Below, piece by piece: positions 55,662-64,000 of a stretch of 64,000 nt of DNA. The notes beneath the pieces were generated by a model. The model saw only the letters and a program-made list of their open reading frames with translations, ran no database searches and was not told the origin of the DNA. The translations under genes and the position numbers were made by a program. The stretch spans positions 1 through 64,000 of the forward strand of contig NZ_JTGN01000003.1 of the NCBI RefSeq assembly GCF_000797495.1, given 5' to 3'. The stretch is from Robinsoniella peoriensis (GTDB taxonomy: Bacteria > Bacillota > Clostridia > Lachnospirales > Lachnospiraceae). Position 1 is the stretch's first letter, and every line of letters starts with the position of its first letter.

Positions 55662-56228
55662 TTAACATCCGCAAGAGGAGTTATCAACAACAATTGCTGA
55701 TAATGTTGCATTATTAATTGCAGTTACGCCTACAGTTGCAACGCCTGCAACAGTAGCTACTACACTATAAGTGCAGCATTCTTCATCACAAATATCACAG
55801 TCACAAACGAAGAATGTGAACGTATTACTGTCTGTAATTGCTACAAGGCGTGAAAATACCCATGTTGGTCCTACAGGAATCGGAGTCAACTGGCCTTTAC
55901 ACTGTTTAAATACCTGGAAATTCAGGGAAATAATTGCAGCCGTTGTATTGATATTGCTGGCAAACTCAAATTTGATACATGGATTCTCAAATCCTCTTGT
56001 ATCTACATTTACGGTTGCTACCGTATAAGCTGTGCCTGCAATTGTTGCCAATGGAAGTGTAACTGACCCTGGAGTACCGCATTTAATTGTAGTTCTGTTT
56101 GGTCTAATATTTTTACGTTTTTCACATTTGCAGAATAATTTACATTCGCAGTCACGAGATTTATCACAACAGCAATCACAATGACGATCACAATCACAAT
56201 CACAAATCAATTCTTTTATTTCACTCAT
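55662..56228 (-). CDS. DUF4489 protein with Cys/Asp-rich N-terminus
   Basis: The start at 56228 (MSEIKELICDCDCDRHC) has GGAGG upstream and gives 188 residues. Residues ~8-40 hold about 14 Cys, alternating with Asp/His/Lys; this would bind metals or form disulfide or isopeptide-like cross-links. TTIKCGTPGSVTLP opens the DUF4489 domain (VDTRGFENPCIKFEFASNIN), and the C-terminus ends in SSCGC. A jelly-roll fold like that of spore-surface proteins is plausible. It has its own transcript, separated from the paralog by a terminator. Confidence 0.75.
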   Translation of the reverse strand: MSEIKELICDCDCDRHCDCCCDKSRDCECKLFCKCEKRKNIRPNRTTIKCGTPGSVTLPLATIAGTAYTVATVNVDTRGFENPCIKFEFASNINTTAAIISLNFQVFKQCKGQLTPIPVGPTWVFSRLVAITDSNTFTFFVCDCDICDEECCTYSVVATVAGVATVGVTAINNATLSAIVVDNSSCGC

Positions 56229-56350
56229 ACCAAGACCTCCTATGATCTTTCTTAATCTCAAAATTTATACCAAATTAGGTATAAAACATTATATTCGTAA
56301 ATACAATTATTGTTACTTACTATTTTGAGTTCCCATACATAGACAGGCAT

Positions 56351-56416
56351 AAAAAAACCTGGTACATTCGCTTCCCCAAACTTTTAATCAGTCAGGACAG
56401 GTTCCATGTACCAGGT
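56351..56416 (-). terminator. Terminator after codY
   Basis: ACCTGGTACA and TGTACCAGGT form the stem, and seven T follow on the minus strand. Confidence 0.85.
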
Positions 56417-56424
56417 ATAAACAA

Positions 56425-57207
56425 CTATTTTGTTTTCTGCGCTCTTAATTCTTCCAGTTCTTCAAAGATATAATCATTGATAACTTTAATATAAGTTCCT
56501 TTCATTCCTGAGGATCTGGATTCGATTACTCCGGCGCTTTCGAACTTACGCAGGGCATTAACGATTACGGATCTGGTAATTCCAACCCGGTCTGCAATCT
56601 TACTTGCTACCAGAATGCCTTCTGTTCCGTCCAGTTCTTCAAATATGTGGGTAATTGCCTCAAGTTCTGAGAAAGATAAGGTGCTGATTGCAGATTTTAC
56701 AATTTGTATCTTTCTGCTCTCTTCTGCACTTTCTTCATTAACTGAGCGCATCATTTCCAATCCTACAACTGTAGTGCCGTATTCACTCAGGATAATATCA
56801 TCAATCTCATACTGGGTATCAAACTTGTACATAAAAACAGTTCCAAGGCGTTCACCTGCAATATCAATAGGATTAATGATTGCACGGTAGTTTTTGATAT
56901 CCTCTCCAACAAAGCCCAGGGTTTCCAGATTTACATTTTCTTTTGTGGACAGTATACCTAATAATCTTTCATTAAGCATGTTGTCTATATGTCCGCCTAC
57001 TTTATCAACAATCAACTCCTTGATTTCTTCGACACCATCACAAAGACTGACACCCAGAACTTTTCCTTTTTTACTGATAACCAGAATATTGGATTCCAAT
57101 ATTTCTGTCAGCACCGTGCATATATCATTAAAAACGACCTTACTGGAATTATTGTTATGCAATAGCTTGTTGATTTTCCTTGTTTTATCTAACAATTGTA
57201 CACTCAT
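56425..57207 (-). CDS. codY: GTP- and branched-chain-amino-acid-sensing regulator CodY
   Basis: The global nutrient regulator of Firmicutes; with GTP and Ile/Leu/Val bound it represses stationary-phase genes. I chose the start at 57207 (MSVQLLDKTRKINKLL), the family N-terminus, behind AGGAGG; this gives 260 residues. A GAF sensor domain covers ~1-155, and a winged helix lies at ~200-245 (SKIADRVGITRSVIVNALRK). It lies downstream of topA, as in many Clostridia and Bacilli, but with a terminator between. Confidence 0.97.
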   Translation of the reverse strand: MSVQLLDKTRKINKLLHNNNSSKVVFNDICTVLTEILESNILVISKKGKVLGVSLCDGVEEIKELIVDKVGGHIDNMLNERLLGILSTKENVNLETLGFVGEDIKNYRAIINPIDIAGERLGTVFMYKFDTQYEIDDIILSEYGTTVVGLEMMRSVNEESAEESRKIQIVKSAISTLSFSELEAITHIFEELDGTEGILVASKIADRVGITRSVIVNALRKFESAGVIESRSSGMKGTYIKVINDYIFEELEELRAQKTK

Positions 57208-57351
57208 ATTTAGCCTCCTATCTTCCATTGTTTCTATTCTACATACTGTTTCACGATAATACATATTTTATCATATAATTTTCTGAAAATCAATCGGTTT
57301 CTTGTGATAATCAATTATTTTTCACAACAACTGCAAATAATTCAGACGATA

Positions 57352-57382
57352 GAAAAAGAATGCCCTGTTTTCAAGAGCATCC
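57352..57382 (-). terminator. Terminator after topA
   Basis: GGATGCTCT with AGGGCATTC (G-U included) forms a stem around GAAAAC, followed by TTTTTCT on the minus strand. Confidence 0.8.
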
Positions 57383-57387
57383 TTTTT

Positions 57388-59475
57388 CTATTTTGCCTCA
57401 TTTTGTTTCGATTTATCCTCAACATATCCGCACTGTTCATCTGCGCAGACCAGTTTATTTCCTTTTTCAAGCATTACACCGCCGCAATTCGGACACTTTT
57501 CTTTGGAAGGTTTCTGCCAGGACATGAAATCACATTCCGGATTATCTTCACATCCGAAGTATTTTCTTCCCTTTTTCGTTTTACGAAGAACGACTTCTTT
57601 TCCACATTTCGGACAGGCCACGCCAATCTTCTCCAGATATGGTTTGGTATTTCTGCAGTCAGGGAATCCCGGGCATGCCAGAAATCTTCCATGAGGTCCA
57701 TATTTAACAACCATGTTGCGCCCGCATTCCTCACAAATTACATCAGTTACTTCATCTTCGATCTTAACCTGCTCTAATTCCTTCTCTGCTGCTTCTACTG
57801 CCATTTCCAGATCAGGATAAAAATTGCTGACAACTGTTTTCCAATTTACAACCCCTTCCTCCACTTTATCCAAAAGGGATTCCAGATTTGCCGTAAAGTT
57901 TACATCAACGATACTTGGGAATGCCTGCTTCATCATATTGTTCACGACTTCGCCAAGCTCCGTCATATACAGATTCTTGTTTTCCTTAGCAACATACCGG
58001 CGTCCCAATATGGTGGTAATGGTTGGCGCATAGGTACTTGGACGTCCAATCCCCAGCTCCTCTAAGGATTTAACAAGGGTTGCCTCTGTATAATGTGCAG
58101 GAGGCTGTGTAAAATGCTGTTTATAATCAAATTCTTTTAAAGATAATTGCGAATCTTTGGAAATCCCTTTCAGAAGGACATTTCCGCCAGTTTCTTCTTC
58201 ATCACTGTCTGTGTAAACTGCCAGGAAACCATCAAATAACAGCTTAGATGCCGCTACGGTAAAACGGTATTCGCCTGCTGCAATCTTAACGGATGTGGTC
58301 TCATAGCGGGCATTCTCCATACGGCTCGCTGCAAAACGTTTCCAGATCAGCTGATAAAGACGATATTGATCTCTTGACAGGGACTCTTTCATGGATATAG
58401 GAGTCCTAATAATATCACTGGGACGGATTGCTTCATGGGCATCCTGAATCTTCTTACCGTTTTTCTTCTTTTCCTCTACTATGGAAGAAACATACTCTTT
58501 TCCATATTCCTGTTCGATATAACCTCTGGCCTGAGCATCTGCTTCTTCCGAAATACGGGTAGAATCGGTACGCAGATAGGTGATCAGACCTACTGTTCCA
58601 TTTCCCTGAATCTCAATTCCTTCATAGAGCTGCTGAGCCAGACGCATCGTCTTCTGTGTAGAGAAGTTCAGCACTTTAGATGCTTCCTGCTGCAGGGTAC
58701 TGGTTGTAAATGGAAGCGGTGCTTTTTTTATACGCTCCCCTTTTTTAATATCCGATACTTCATAGCTTGCATTTTCCAGATCTGACAGAATAATATCCAG
58801 TTCCTCTTTGGATGTAATCTGCATTTTTTTCTTGTCTGTGCCATAGAACTTTGCCCGTAAAGGCTTTTTCTCACCCTTTACCACAAAATCTGCTTCCAGT
58901 GTCCAGTACTCTTCCGGAATAAATGCATTGATCTCATCTTCCCTGTCACCAATAATACGCAGTGCAACAGACTGAACCCTTCCGGCACTTAATCCACGTT
59001 TTACCTTCGCCCATAAAAGAGGGCTGATGCGGTAACCAACCATACGGTCCAGCATTCTTCTTGCCTGCTGAGCGTCCACCAGGTCCATATCAATATCTCT
59101 TGCGCTCTTAAGAGATGTCTTAACAGCGTTTTTTGTTATTTCATTAAATGTAATCCGGTACATCTTATCTTCTTCCAGCTTCAAAGCCTTTGACAGATGC
59201 CAGGATATTGCTTCTCCTTCGCGGTCAGGGTCAGTTGCGAGATACACTTTATCCGCTTTCTTGGCAGCTTTTCGAAGTCCTGCCAGGATATCTCCTTTAC
59301 CACGAATTGTGATGTATTTAGGCTCATAGCCATGTTCTACATCGATTCCCATCTGGCTCTTTGGCAGATCACGGACATGTCCGTTTGATGCCGCCACTTC
59401 ATAATTTGCCCCCAGGAATTTTTTAATTGTCTTTACTTTAGTAGGAGATTCTACAATCACCAGATATTTCGCCAT
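57388..59475 (-). CDS. topA: DNA topoisomerase I
   Basis: Relaxes negative supercoils by transient single-strand cleavage. The start at 59475 (MAKYLVIVESPTKVKTIKKF) follows GGAGG; 695 residues is normal for Firmicutes. The Toprim domain has the acidic triad (ATDPDREGEAISWH near 105). The active-site Tyr lies in GLITYLRTDSTRIS near 295. Three C-terminal zinc ribbons follow (CEECGRN, CPKCGKEV, CPNCGGVM). It lies 24 bp after dprA, probably in one operon with comM and dprA. Confidence 0.98.
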   Translation of the reverse strand: MAKYLVIVESPTKVKTIKKFLGANYEVAASNGHVRDLPKSQMGIDVEHGYEPKYITIRGKGDILAGLRKAAKKADKVYLATDPDREGEAISWHLSKALKLEEDKMYRITFNEITKNAVKTSLKSARDIDMDLVDAQQARRMLDRMVGYRISPLLWAKVKRGLSAGRVQSVALRIIGDREDEINAFIPEEYWTLEADFVVKGEKKPLRAKFYGTDKKKMQITSKEELDIILSDLENASYEVSDIKKGERIKKAPLPFTTSTLQQEASKVLNFSTQKTMRLAQQLYEGIEIQGNGTVGLITYLRTDSTRISEEADAQARGYIEQEYGKEYVSSIVEEKKKNGKKIQDAHEAIRPSDIIRTPISMKESLSRDQYRLYQLIWKRFAASRMENARYETTSVKIAAGEYRFTVAASKLLFDGFLAVYTDSDEEETGGNVLLKGISKDSQLSLKEFDYKQHFTQPPAHYTEATLVKSLEELGIGRPSTYAPTITTILGRRYVAKENKNLYMTELGEVVNNMMKQAFPSIVDVNFTANLESLLDKVEEGVVNWKTVVSNFYPDLEMAVEAAEKELEQVKIEDEVTDVICEECGRNMVVKYGPHGRFLACPGFPDCRNTKPYLEKIGVACPKCGKEVVLRKTKKGRKYFGCEDNPECDFMSWQKPSKEKCPNCGGVMLEKGNKLVCADEQCGYVEDKSKQNEAK

Positions 59476-59499
59476 ATATTCCTCCACGAGATAAAACCT

Positions 59500-60576
59500 C
59501 TATATTTTTTCATAAAAATTCTTTGCCGATTCCTTCACCAATCCCTTTAATTGCAGGGATATAAGTACTCCCGTCAGCTCCTTAACCTGTAGATTTGTAG
59601 CGTTTAAAATCTGATTCAGGCTTTTAGAGTTGAAATCCAGACAACTATACACCAAATTTTCTTTTGTTTCAAGTGTTATCTTACTTTTTTTGTTTTTACT
59701 TTCTTTTTCCCTCTCCTGCCCCAGTTCTTTTAAGAGGTCGTCAACCCCTGTAATAATACCGGCTCCCTGGGCAATCAGAAGATTACTTCCCTTACTTAAT
59801 TCATCATTCATTCTTCCGGGAACAACATAGACTTCACGCCCCTGTTCCAAAGCACAGTCGGCTGTAATAAGTGAACCGCTTTTTACTTTTGCCTCAACTA
59901 CAATCACCACATCAGACAGCCCGCTGATGATCCGGTTGCGCATTGGAAAATGAATCGGCAATGGCTGGGTTCCCGGCGGATATTCAGACAGAATACCGCC
60001 CTGCCGGGTCAGACGGTCATATAAATCCCGATTTCTTTTTGGATAGCAGATATCCACACCGCTGCCAAGAATCCCAAAACTGCTGCCCCCTGCCTCTAAT
60101 GCCCCCTGCTGTCCAAATCCATCCACGCCAAGCGCCATACCGCTAATGATCTGAATGCCCCGGGCTGCCAGTTTTTTCCCGATTTCCTCCGCCATCTGTC
60201 TGCCATATCCGCTGCAGCGCCTGGCTCCTATAATCGCCGCCGAGTACGTTTTTTCCCGTGGCAGTTTTCCTTTTAAAAAAAGTCCGAAAGGCGGATCCGG
60301 AATTTTTTTTAAACGCTCCGGATACGCCGGATGTCCAATGCTGATAAAGTCTATTCCCTTTTTTCTTCTATTATGATATTCTTTGTCAATATCTGTGTTA
60401 TTTTTAGCCTGAATCAGAACCTTCTTTTCTGTCTCATTTAGAAAAACCAGTCCGTTTATTTCTTTTTCTCTCGCAAAGAACAAGTGCCTGGGATCTCCAA
60501 AATAGTCTGTCAAACGACTTATCTGGTTTCTGTATATTCCTTTTATACCACAAATCCAATACCAGTATTCTTCCAT
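59500..60576 (-). CDS. dprA: DNA-processing protein DprA
   Basis: Loads RecA onto incoming single-stranded DNA during transformation. The start at 60576 (MEEYWYWICGIKGI) has AAGGAG at good spacing; the frame begins two codons earlier. The Rossmann-like core shows AAIIGARRCSGYGRQMAEEIG near 113, SGMALGVDGFGQQGALEAGG and IGSGVDICYP-like GSGVDICYPKRN. A C-terminal winged helix (residues ~290-355) is present. Neighbours comM and topA are the common context. Confidence 0.95.
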   Translation of the reverse strand: MEEYWYWICGIKGIYRNQISRLTDYFGDPRHLFFAREKEINGLVFLNETEKKVLIQAKNNTDIDKEYHNRRKKGIDFISIGHPAYPERLKKIPDPPFGLFLKGKLPREKTYSAAIIGARRCSGYGRQMAEEIGKKLAARGIQIISGMALGVDGFGQQGALEAGGSSFGILGSGVDICYPKRNRDLYDRLTRQGGILSEYPPGTQPLPIHFPMRNRIISGLSDVVIVVEAKVKSGSLITADCALEQGREVYVVPGRMNDELSKGSNLLIAQGAGIITGVDDLLKELGQEREKESKNKKSKITLETKENLVYSCLDFNSKSLNQILNATNLQVKELTGVLISLQLKGLVKESAKNFYEKI

Positions 60577-60588
60577 TTCCATCTCCTT

Positions 60589-62124
60589 TCATACCTCCCA
60601 AAATTTTTTATCAATACTCCGGTAGCAGATTGCTTCACTTATATGCTCTGCTTTAATAATTTCGGAACCATCCATATCTGCAATGGTTCTGGCTACCTTA
60701 ATAATCCGGTGATAGGCCCTTGCGCTCAATTCAAACCGTTCAAATGCCAGTTTCATCAATGATGCTTCCTGCTTACCAAGCCGGCAGAACGTCTGAATTC
60801 CTCTTTCTGTTAAGTCAGAGTTAAAACGAAAAGGTGTTCCTTCATAACGCGCAAGCTGAACTTTTTGCGCTATCTCAACTCTTTTCCGGATTATTTCGGA
60901 ACTTTCATTTTTCTTTTTTTGTGCCAGATCCCTGTATGAAACTGCCGGAGCTTCTATGGCGATATCCATCCGGTCCAGCAGCGGTGCACTGATTCTTCCC
61001 AGATATTGGCGCACTTCATTTTCTGTACAGGTGCACTTGTTGATATCCGGGTAGTGTCCGCACCGGCAGGGATTCATTGCCGCCGCAAAGAGAAACTTTG
61101 CCGGAAAGCGGTAACTGCCTCCCATTCTGTTAATGCATACCTGGTGATCTTCCATAGGCTGGCGCAAAACCTCAAGTGTTTCTTTTTTAAATTCAGGAAG
61201 TTCATCCAGAAAGAGAATTCCATTATGTGCTAGGCTGATTTCTCCGGGTTTGGGATTCAATCCGCCTCCGATCAGGGCTTTGGGAGTTATTGTGTGGTGA
61301 GGTGACCGATAGGGCCGAAGATGAAGCAGAGGAGATGTGGCAGGAAGAATTCCTGCAACGCTGTAGACCTTTGATATTTCAAGACTTTCCGGCAGTGTTA
61401 ATGGCGGCAGAATGGTTGGAAGGCGCCTGGCAAGCATAGACTTTCCGGAGCCAGGCGGACCGATCAAAAGCAGATTGTGCATACCCGCTGCTGCTACCTC
61501 CGCTGCACGCTTTACTGCCTCCTGACCGTTAATATCACTGAAATCCTCCTTTTGCTGTCCGTATGGCTCCGCAAACAGTGCTTCCACATCCACGTAACCC
61601 GGCTCAATTTTGGCAGTCCCATTGAGATAATCCATGGCTTGTCCCAGGTTATCTACACCAATGACACTGATTCCTTTAATGACAGAACCTTCTGTCAGGT
61701 TCTTTTTTGGAATGATACATTTGCTAAATCCCATTTTCTGAGCCAGGGATACGATGGATAAAACCCCCGGTATGGCATTTATTTCCCCATTTAAGCTGAG
61801 TTCACCCACGACCAGTACATTTGTCATAGTCTTTTGGGAAATAAAGCCGTATGAGCCCAATATGGCGATTGCAACAGGCAAATCAAATCCTGATCCGTTT
61901 TTCTTTAAATCAGCCGGTGCCAGATTAACGGTAATCCGTTTGGGAACAATACGAATCCCGGCATTTCGGATGGAAGTCCTCACCCGCTCCTGTGCCTCTT
62001 TTACCTGGGATGACAGATATCCCACCATAGTAAACATAGGCAGCCCGTCACTGACATCCGCCTCTACACGGACCAGCCTGCTTTCTACGCCGTAAATAAC
62101 TGCAGACATAACTGTGCTAAACAA
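60589..62124 (-). CDS. comM: ComM/YifB-family AAA+ ATPase (Mg-chelatase-like)
   Basis: A hexameric helicase that aids branch migration in natural transformation. I chose the TTG start at 62124 (read LFSTVMSAVIYGVES) because GGAGG lies seven bases before it and the family starts there; this gives 511 residues. The N-terminal Lon-like domain contains NLAPADLKKNGSGFDLPVA. The AAA+ core has Walker A GPPGSGKSM near 220 and Walker B GILFLDELPEF near 300; C-x-C zinc-like CRCGHYPD is also present. First gene of comM-dprA-topA. Confidence 0.93.
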   Translation of the reverse strand: MFSTVMSAVIYGVESRLVRVEADVSDGLPMFTMVGYLSSQVKEAQERVRTSIRNAGIRIVPKRITVNLAPADLKKNGSGFDLPVAIAILGSYGFISQKTMTNVLVVGELSLNGEINAIPGVLSIVSLAQKMGFSKCIIPKKNLTEGSVIKGISVIGVDNLGQAMDYLNGTAKIEPGYVDVEALFAEPYGQQKEDFSDINGQEAVKRAAEVAAAGMHNLLLIGPPGSGKSMLARRLPTILPPLTLPESLEISKVYSVAGILPATSPLLHLRPYRSPHHTITPKALIGGGLNPKPGEISLAHNGILFLDELPEFKKETLEVLRQPMEDHQVCINRMGGSYRFPAKFLFAAAMNPCRCGHYPDINKCTCTENEVRQYLGRISAPLLDRMDIAIEAPAVSYRDLAQKKKNESSEIIRKRVEIAQKVQLARYEGTPFRFNSDLTERGIQTFCRLGKQEASLMKLAFERFELSARAYHRIIKVARTIADMDGSEIIKAEHISEAICYRSIDKKFWEV

Positions 62125-62313
62125 TCTGCTACCTCCTTTATTCAATTAGATAAGTTGTTGGAAAATCCTTCAAAAGAATTTTGAAGAAAAGAATGCTGCT
62201 CTTGAGCATGTTTGAAAACCTAAAGCAGTTTTATCCAGTATACACTGGTTTACATAAAATTGCAAATATTTTTTCAGATATAAATAAAATAAAAATGCAA
62301 ACGCCAGACCCTG
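62125..62313. other. Intergenic region upstream of comM
   Basis: About 190 bp between comM and the phosphopantetheinyl transferase gene. No terminator or strong promoter was recognised; the comM promoter is expected here. Confidence 0.35.
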
Positions 62314-62907
62314 CTAAATATTTTGAAGGTCCGACGCCCCTAACACCCGGATGCCGCATATTTCCTTTTCACTGCACACCGCAATGTTACAATTTTCCAT
62401 CTGCCGGATCTGAAACCGGCAGCCATATTGAAAAAATGCGTCCCGTGTGCATGCAGAAAAATCCAGACTTCTCAAATCCCTGTTGATACCGGTTCCCTGC
62501 TGTTTTAGATAACTTTCTTTCGATACCCAGATCCTGCCAAAAATACGGTTTTTTTCTTCATCCGGTACATGACCAAACAGCTTCCATTCATTTTCATGAC
62601 TGATCCGTTTTACGATATTTTCTTTATACACCAGCAGTTTTTCTATATCCACGCCTATCTCTTTCTCATGGATACCGCACACTATCCCATTCTGACAATG
62701 GCTTACATTAAAGTGGATATGGGGATAATCAGGAAGGTATGGCTTCCCATGCTCTCTTTTTCCAATATCGGGAAGCTTATCTATTCCATATTCATCTCTC
62801 AATCCAAATGCCAGCAGCTGATATCCGATTTTACTCTGCTGCTGCCGTTTTTCTTTTCCTGTTGCGGCAAGTATTTCCTCCGAAAACAAATATAGCATAA
62901 TCCTCAT
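62314..62907 (-). CDS. 4'-phosphopantetheinyl transferase (Sfp type)
   Basis: It transfers phosphopantetheine from CoA to a carrier-protein Ser. Magnesium and catalytic residues are visible: GVDIEKL near 95 and WVSKESYLKQQGTGI near 150 (family W-x-x-K-E-A/S). It also has the N-terminal GKPYLPDYPHIHFNVSHC stretch. The length (~197 residues) fits short Sfp-like enzymes. No polyketide or peptide synthetase gene is in the window, so its target (possibly the fatty-acid carrier) is unknown. The start is uncertain: ATGs at 62907 and 62898 share one ribosome site (AGAGG). Confidence 0.88.
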   Translation of the reverse strand: MRIMLYLFSEEILAATGKEKRQQQSKIGYQLLAFGLRDEYGIDKLPDIGKREHGKPYLPDYPHIHFNVSHCQNGIVCGIHEKEIGVDIEKLLVYKENIVKRISHENEWKLFGHVPDEEKNRIFGRIWVSKESYLKQQGTGINRDLRSLDFSACTRDAFFQYGCRFQIRQMENCNIAVCSEKEICGIRVLGASDLQNI

Positions 62908-63023
62908 CTTCCTCTCTGGTTCATTTTCAGCTGCCTGATGCCGTCCCATACAGCTGCCTTTTTGGCATTATAGCACAATTCCTGCTTCTTGCATATATCT
63001 GGATAAAGGCTTTCATTTTTATA

Positions 63024-63641
63024 TCAGAAGCCTTCCCGCAATTTTTTTAAAGCATTTTTTTCAATCCTGGAAACGTAAGACCTGGATATGCCGAGGGCTT
63101 TTGCGATCTCCCGCTGTGTTGTCTCTTTTGCACCAAAGAGCCCATACCGGAGAGCCAGTACTTTTTGTTCTCTGTCATTCAAATATACTTTGAAGATTTC
63201 ATACAATTTTTTTGTATTTTCTTCTAACTCCATGGTTTCAATCACATCCACATTATTGCTTTCAATAATGTCCAGAAGGCTGATTTCATTTCCCTCTTTG
63301 TCCATTCCGATTGGCTCGTAGAGAGAGACTTCCTTGGAAGTTTTTTTACGCATCCTTAGCATCATGAGGAGTTCATTTTCAATACACCTGGCGGCATAAG
63401 TGGCTAAACGATTGTTTTTACTATGATCGAAGGTAGTCACTGCTTTTATAAGGCCAATGGTTCCTATGGAAATCAGATCTTCCGAATCTTCTTCCGGCCT
63501 TTGATATTTTTTGGCGACGTGGGCTACCAATCTCAGGTTACGTTCGATTAGAATCCTCTTTGCGTCCAGGTCGCCCTCCTTGTATTTTTGAAGAAACAGC
63601 TTTTCTTCTTCGGCAGTAAGCGGCTTGGGAAATGTCTTCAA
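63024..63641 (-). CDS. sigK: Late sporulation sigma factor SigK
   Basis: RNA polymerase sigma factor of the SigE/SigK group, active in the mother cell late in sporulation. It contains region 2 (ILIERNLRLVAHVAKKYQRP; GLIKAVTTFDHSKNNRLATY) and region 4 (REIAKALGISRSYVSRIEK). The frame is uninterrupted, so there is no skin-type insertion here. I prefer a TTG start at 63641 (KTFPKPLTAEEEK), about eight bases after GAGG; the frame also allows GTG at 63650. No long membrane pro-sequence is seen. SigK over SigE is judged from the short N-terminus. Confidence 0.85.
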   Translation of the reverse strand: MKTFPKPLTAEEEKLFLQKYKEGDLDAKRILIERNLRLVAHVAKKYQRPEEDSEDLISIGTIGLIKAVTTFDHSKNNRLATYAARCIENELLMMLRMRKKTSKEVSLYEPIGMDKEGNEISLLDIIESNNVDVIETMELEENTKKLYEIFKVYLNDREQKVLALRYGLFGAKETTQREIAKALGISRSYVSRIEKNALKKLREGF

Positions 63642-63724
63642 AAAAAGCACCTCAAAGCGGATTTATAACATTGTATGTTACAAATCTCTTATTAGTGCCT
63701 TTCCCATTTATTTTTGGTTGTCCT

Positions 63725-64000
63725 TTATTCTGCTCTTCTTAAAATATCATACGGATCCATGGCTGTCCCAAGGTCAATCCAGAGTACCTGCTTCGGGTGG
63801 GGTGCGCTTTCCTGGGGATTTCCATCCTCATCCAGAATCTGTTTCACCGTTACGTTCAGGTTGTCTCCGTTTGGTTTCATAACTTCAATTTCTTCGCCAA
63901 CCGAAAATTTATTGCGCTGTTCTATTCTGTACAGCCCGTCTGCATTGCATTCGCCTACTATTCCAAGATAGGTATATTCTTTCATGTAGGTATTGCTGTC
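63725..64000 (-). CDS. U32-family peptidase, C-terminal part (cut by window edge)
   Basis: The minus-strand frame is open to the right edge and reads DSNTYMKEYTYLGIV. The next ~85 residues (FSVGEEIEVMKPNG; ending LWIDLGTAMDPYDILRR) match the beta-barrel C-terminal domain of collagenase-like U32 peptidases, which include tRNA/rRNA hydroxylation enzymes (TrhP/RlhA). The catalytic part lies outside the window. The Met inside this piece is not the start. Confidence 0.75.
   Translation of the reverse strand, partial: DSNTYMKEYTYLGIVGECNADGLYRIEQRNKFSVGEEIEVMKPNGDNLNVTVKQILDEDGNPQESAPHPKQVLWIDLGTAMDPYDILRRAE

Noticed and set aside
63024..63650. Skin-type element interrupting sigK
   Set aside because: The sigK frame is continuous through regions 2 and 4.

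Overview
The window comes from a low-GC, spore-forming Firmicute, most likely a gut Lachnospiraceae (Blautia/Dorea/Ruminococcus-like; the family is inferred from gene content, not from a marker gene). The support is a SigK-type late sporulation sigma factor, CodY, a CIRCE-controlled groESL operon, two Cys-rich DUF4489 proteins, carbohydrate ABC systems, a hexuronate operon and a carboxyspermidine-type polyamine route. Most genes are ordinary chromosomal ones with clear Shine-Dalgarno sites.

Layout. 0-1.2 kb: 3' part of an IS1634-type transposase. 1.3-17.3 kb: a carbohydrate island. It holds a 2,188-residue secreted GH95-like enzyme carrying five F5/8C modules, then a minus-strand operon for a sugar-binding lipoprotein, permease, dual ATPase, uroporphyrinogen-decarboxylase-like protein and rhamnose/fucose mutarotase. 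A divergent regulator fuses a LacI repressor to a family-1 solute-binding domain, and two perfect TCTAAACGTTTAGA palindromes are its probable operators. 17.4-19.9 kb: MecA, an acyl-CoA thioesterase and a DegV protein. 19.9-20.3 kb: a probable structured RNA with its own promoter and two terminators. 20.4-26.7 kb: six-gene polyamine operon. 27.8-33.1 kb: uxaC-uxuB-uxuA with a divergent AraC regulator. 33.2-40.3 kb: a P-type ATPase, an orphan sugar-binding lipoprotein, and a ROK-MFS-PHP operon. 40.5-43.4 kb: an AT-rich, decayed strip with two copies of the 3' end of tRNA-Gly, read as scars of integrated elements. 43.8-64 kb: housekeeping genes (nitroreductase, PepF, an amidase/YjbQ/HD/methyltransferase operon, groESL, DUF4489 genes, codY, topA, dprA, comM, a phosphopantetheinyl transferase, sigK, and a U32 peptidase cut by the window edge).

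The most unusual signal is non-coding. Two ~1 kb elements (about 8.09-9.22 kb and 26.76-27.74 kb, in opposite orientation) are palindromes at three nested levels: two long arms around a ~130 bp unique centre, each arm itself a hairpin, and smaller hairpins inside. The two arms of one element differ in sequence in their outer stems, yet each stem stays self-complementary, and the same two arm types occur in both copies. One copy is interrupted by a separate ~160 bp palindromic MITE-like repeat, whose second copy lies at 50.16 kb. Neither element appears to encode a protein.

The pathways connect as follows. The secreted enzyme, mutarotase and ABC importer suggest capture of a deoxyhexose (fucose/rhamnose type). 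The uxa/uxu genes take glucuronate to 2-keto-3-deoxygluconate. The polyamine operon converts arginine through agmatine and putrescine to spermidine by two parallel routes.
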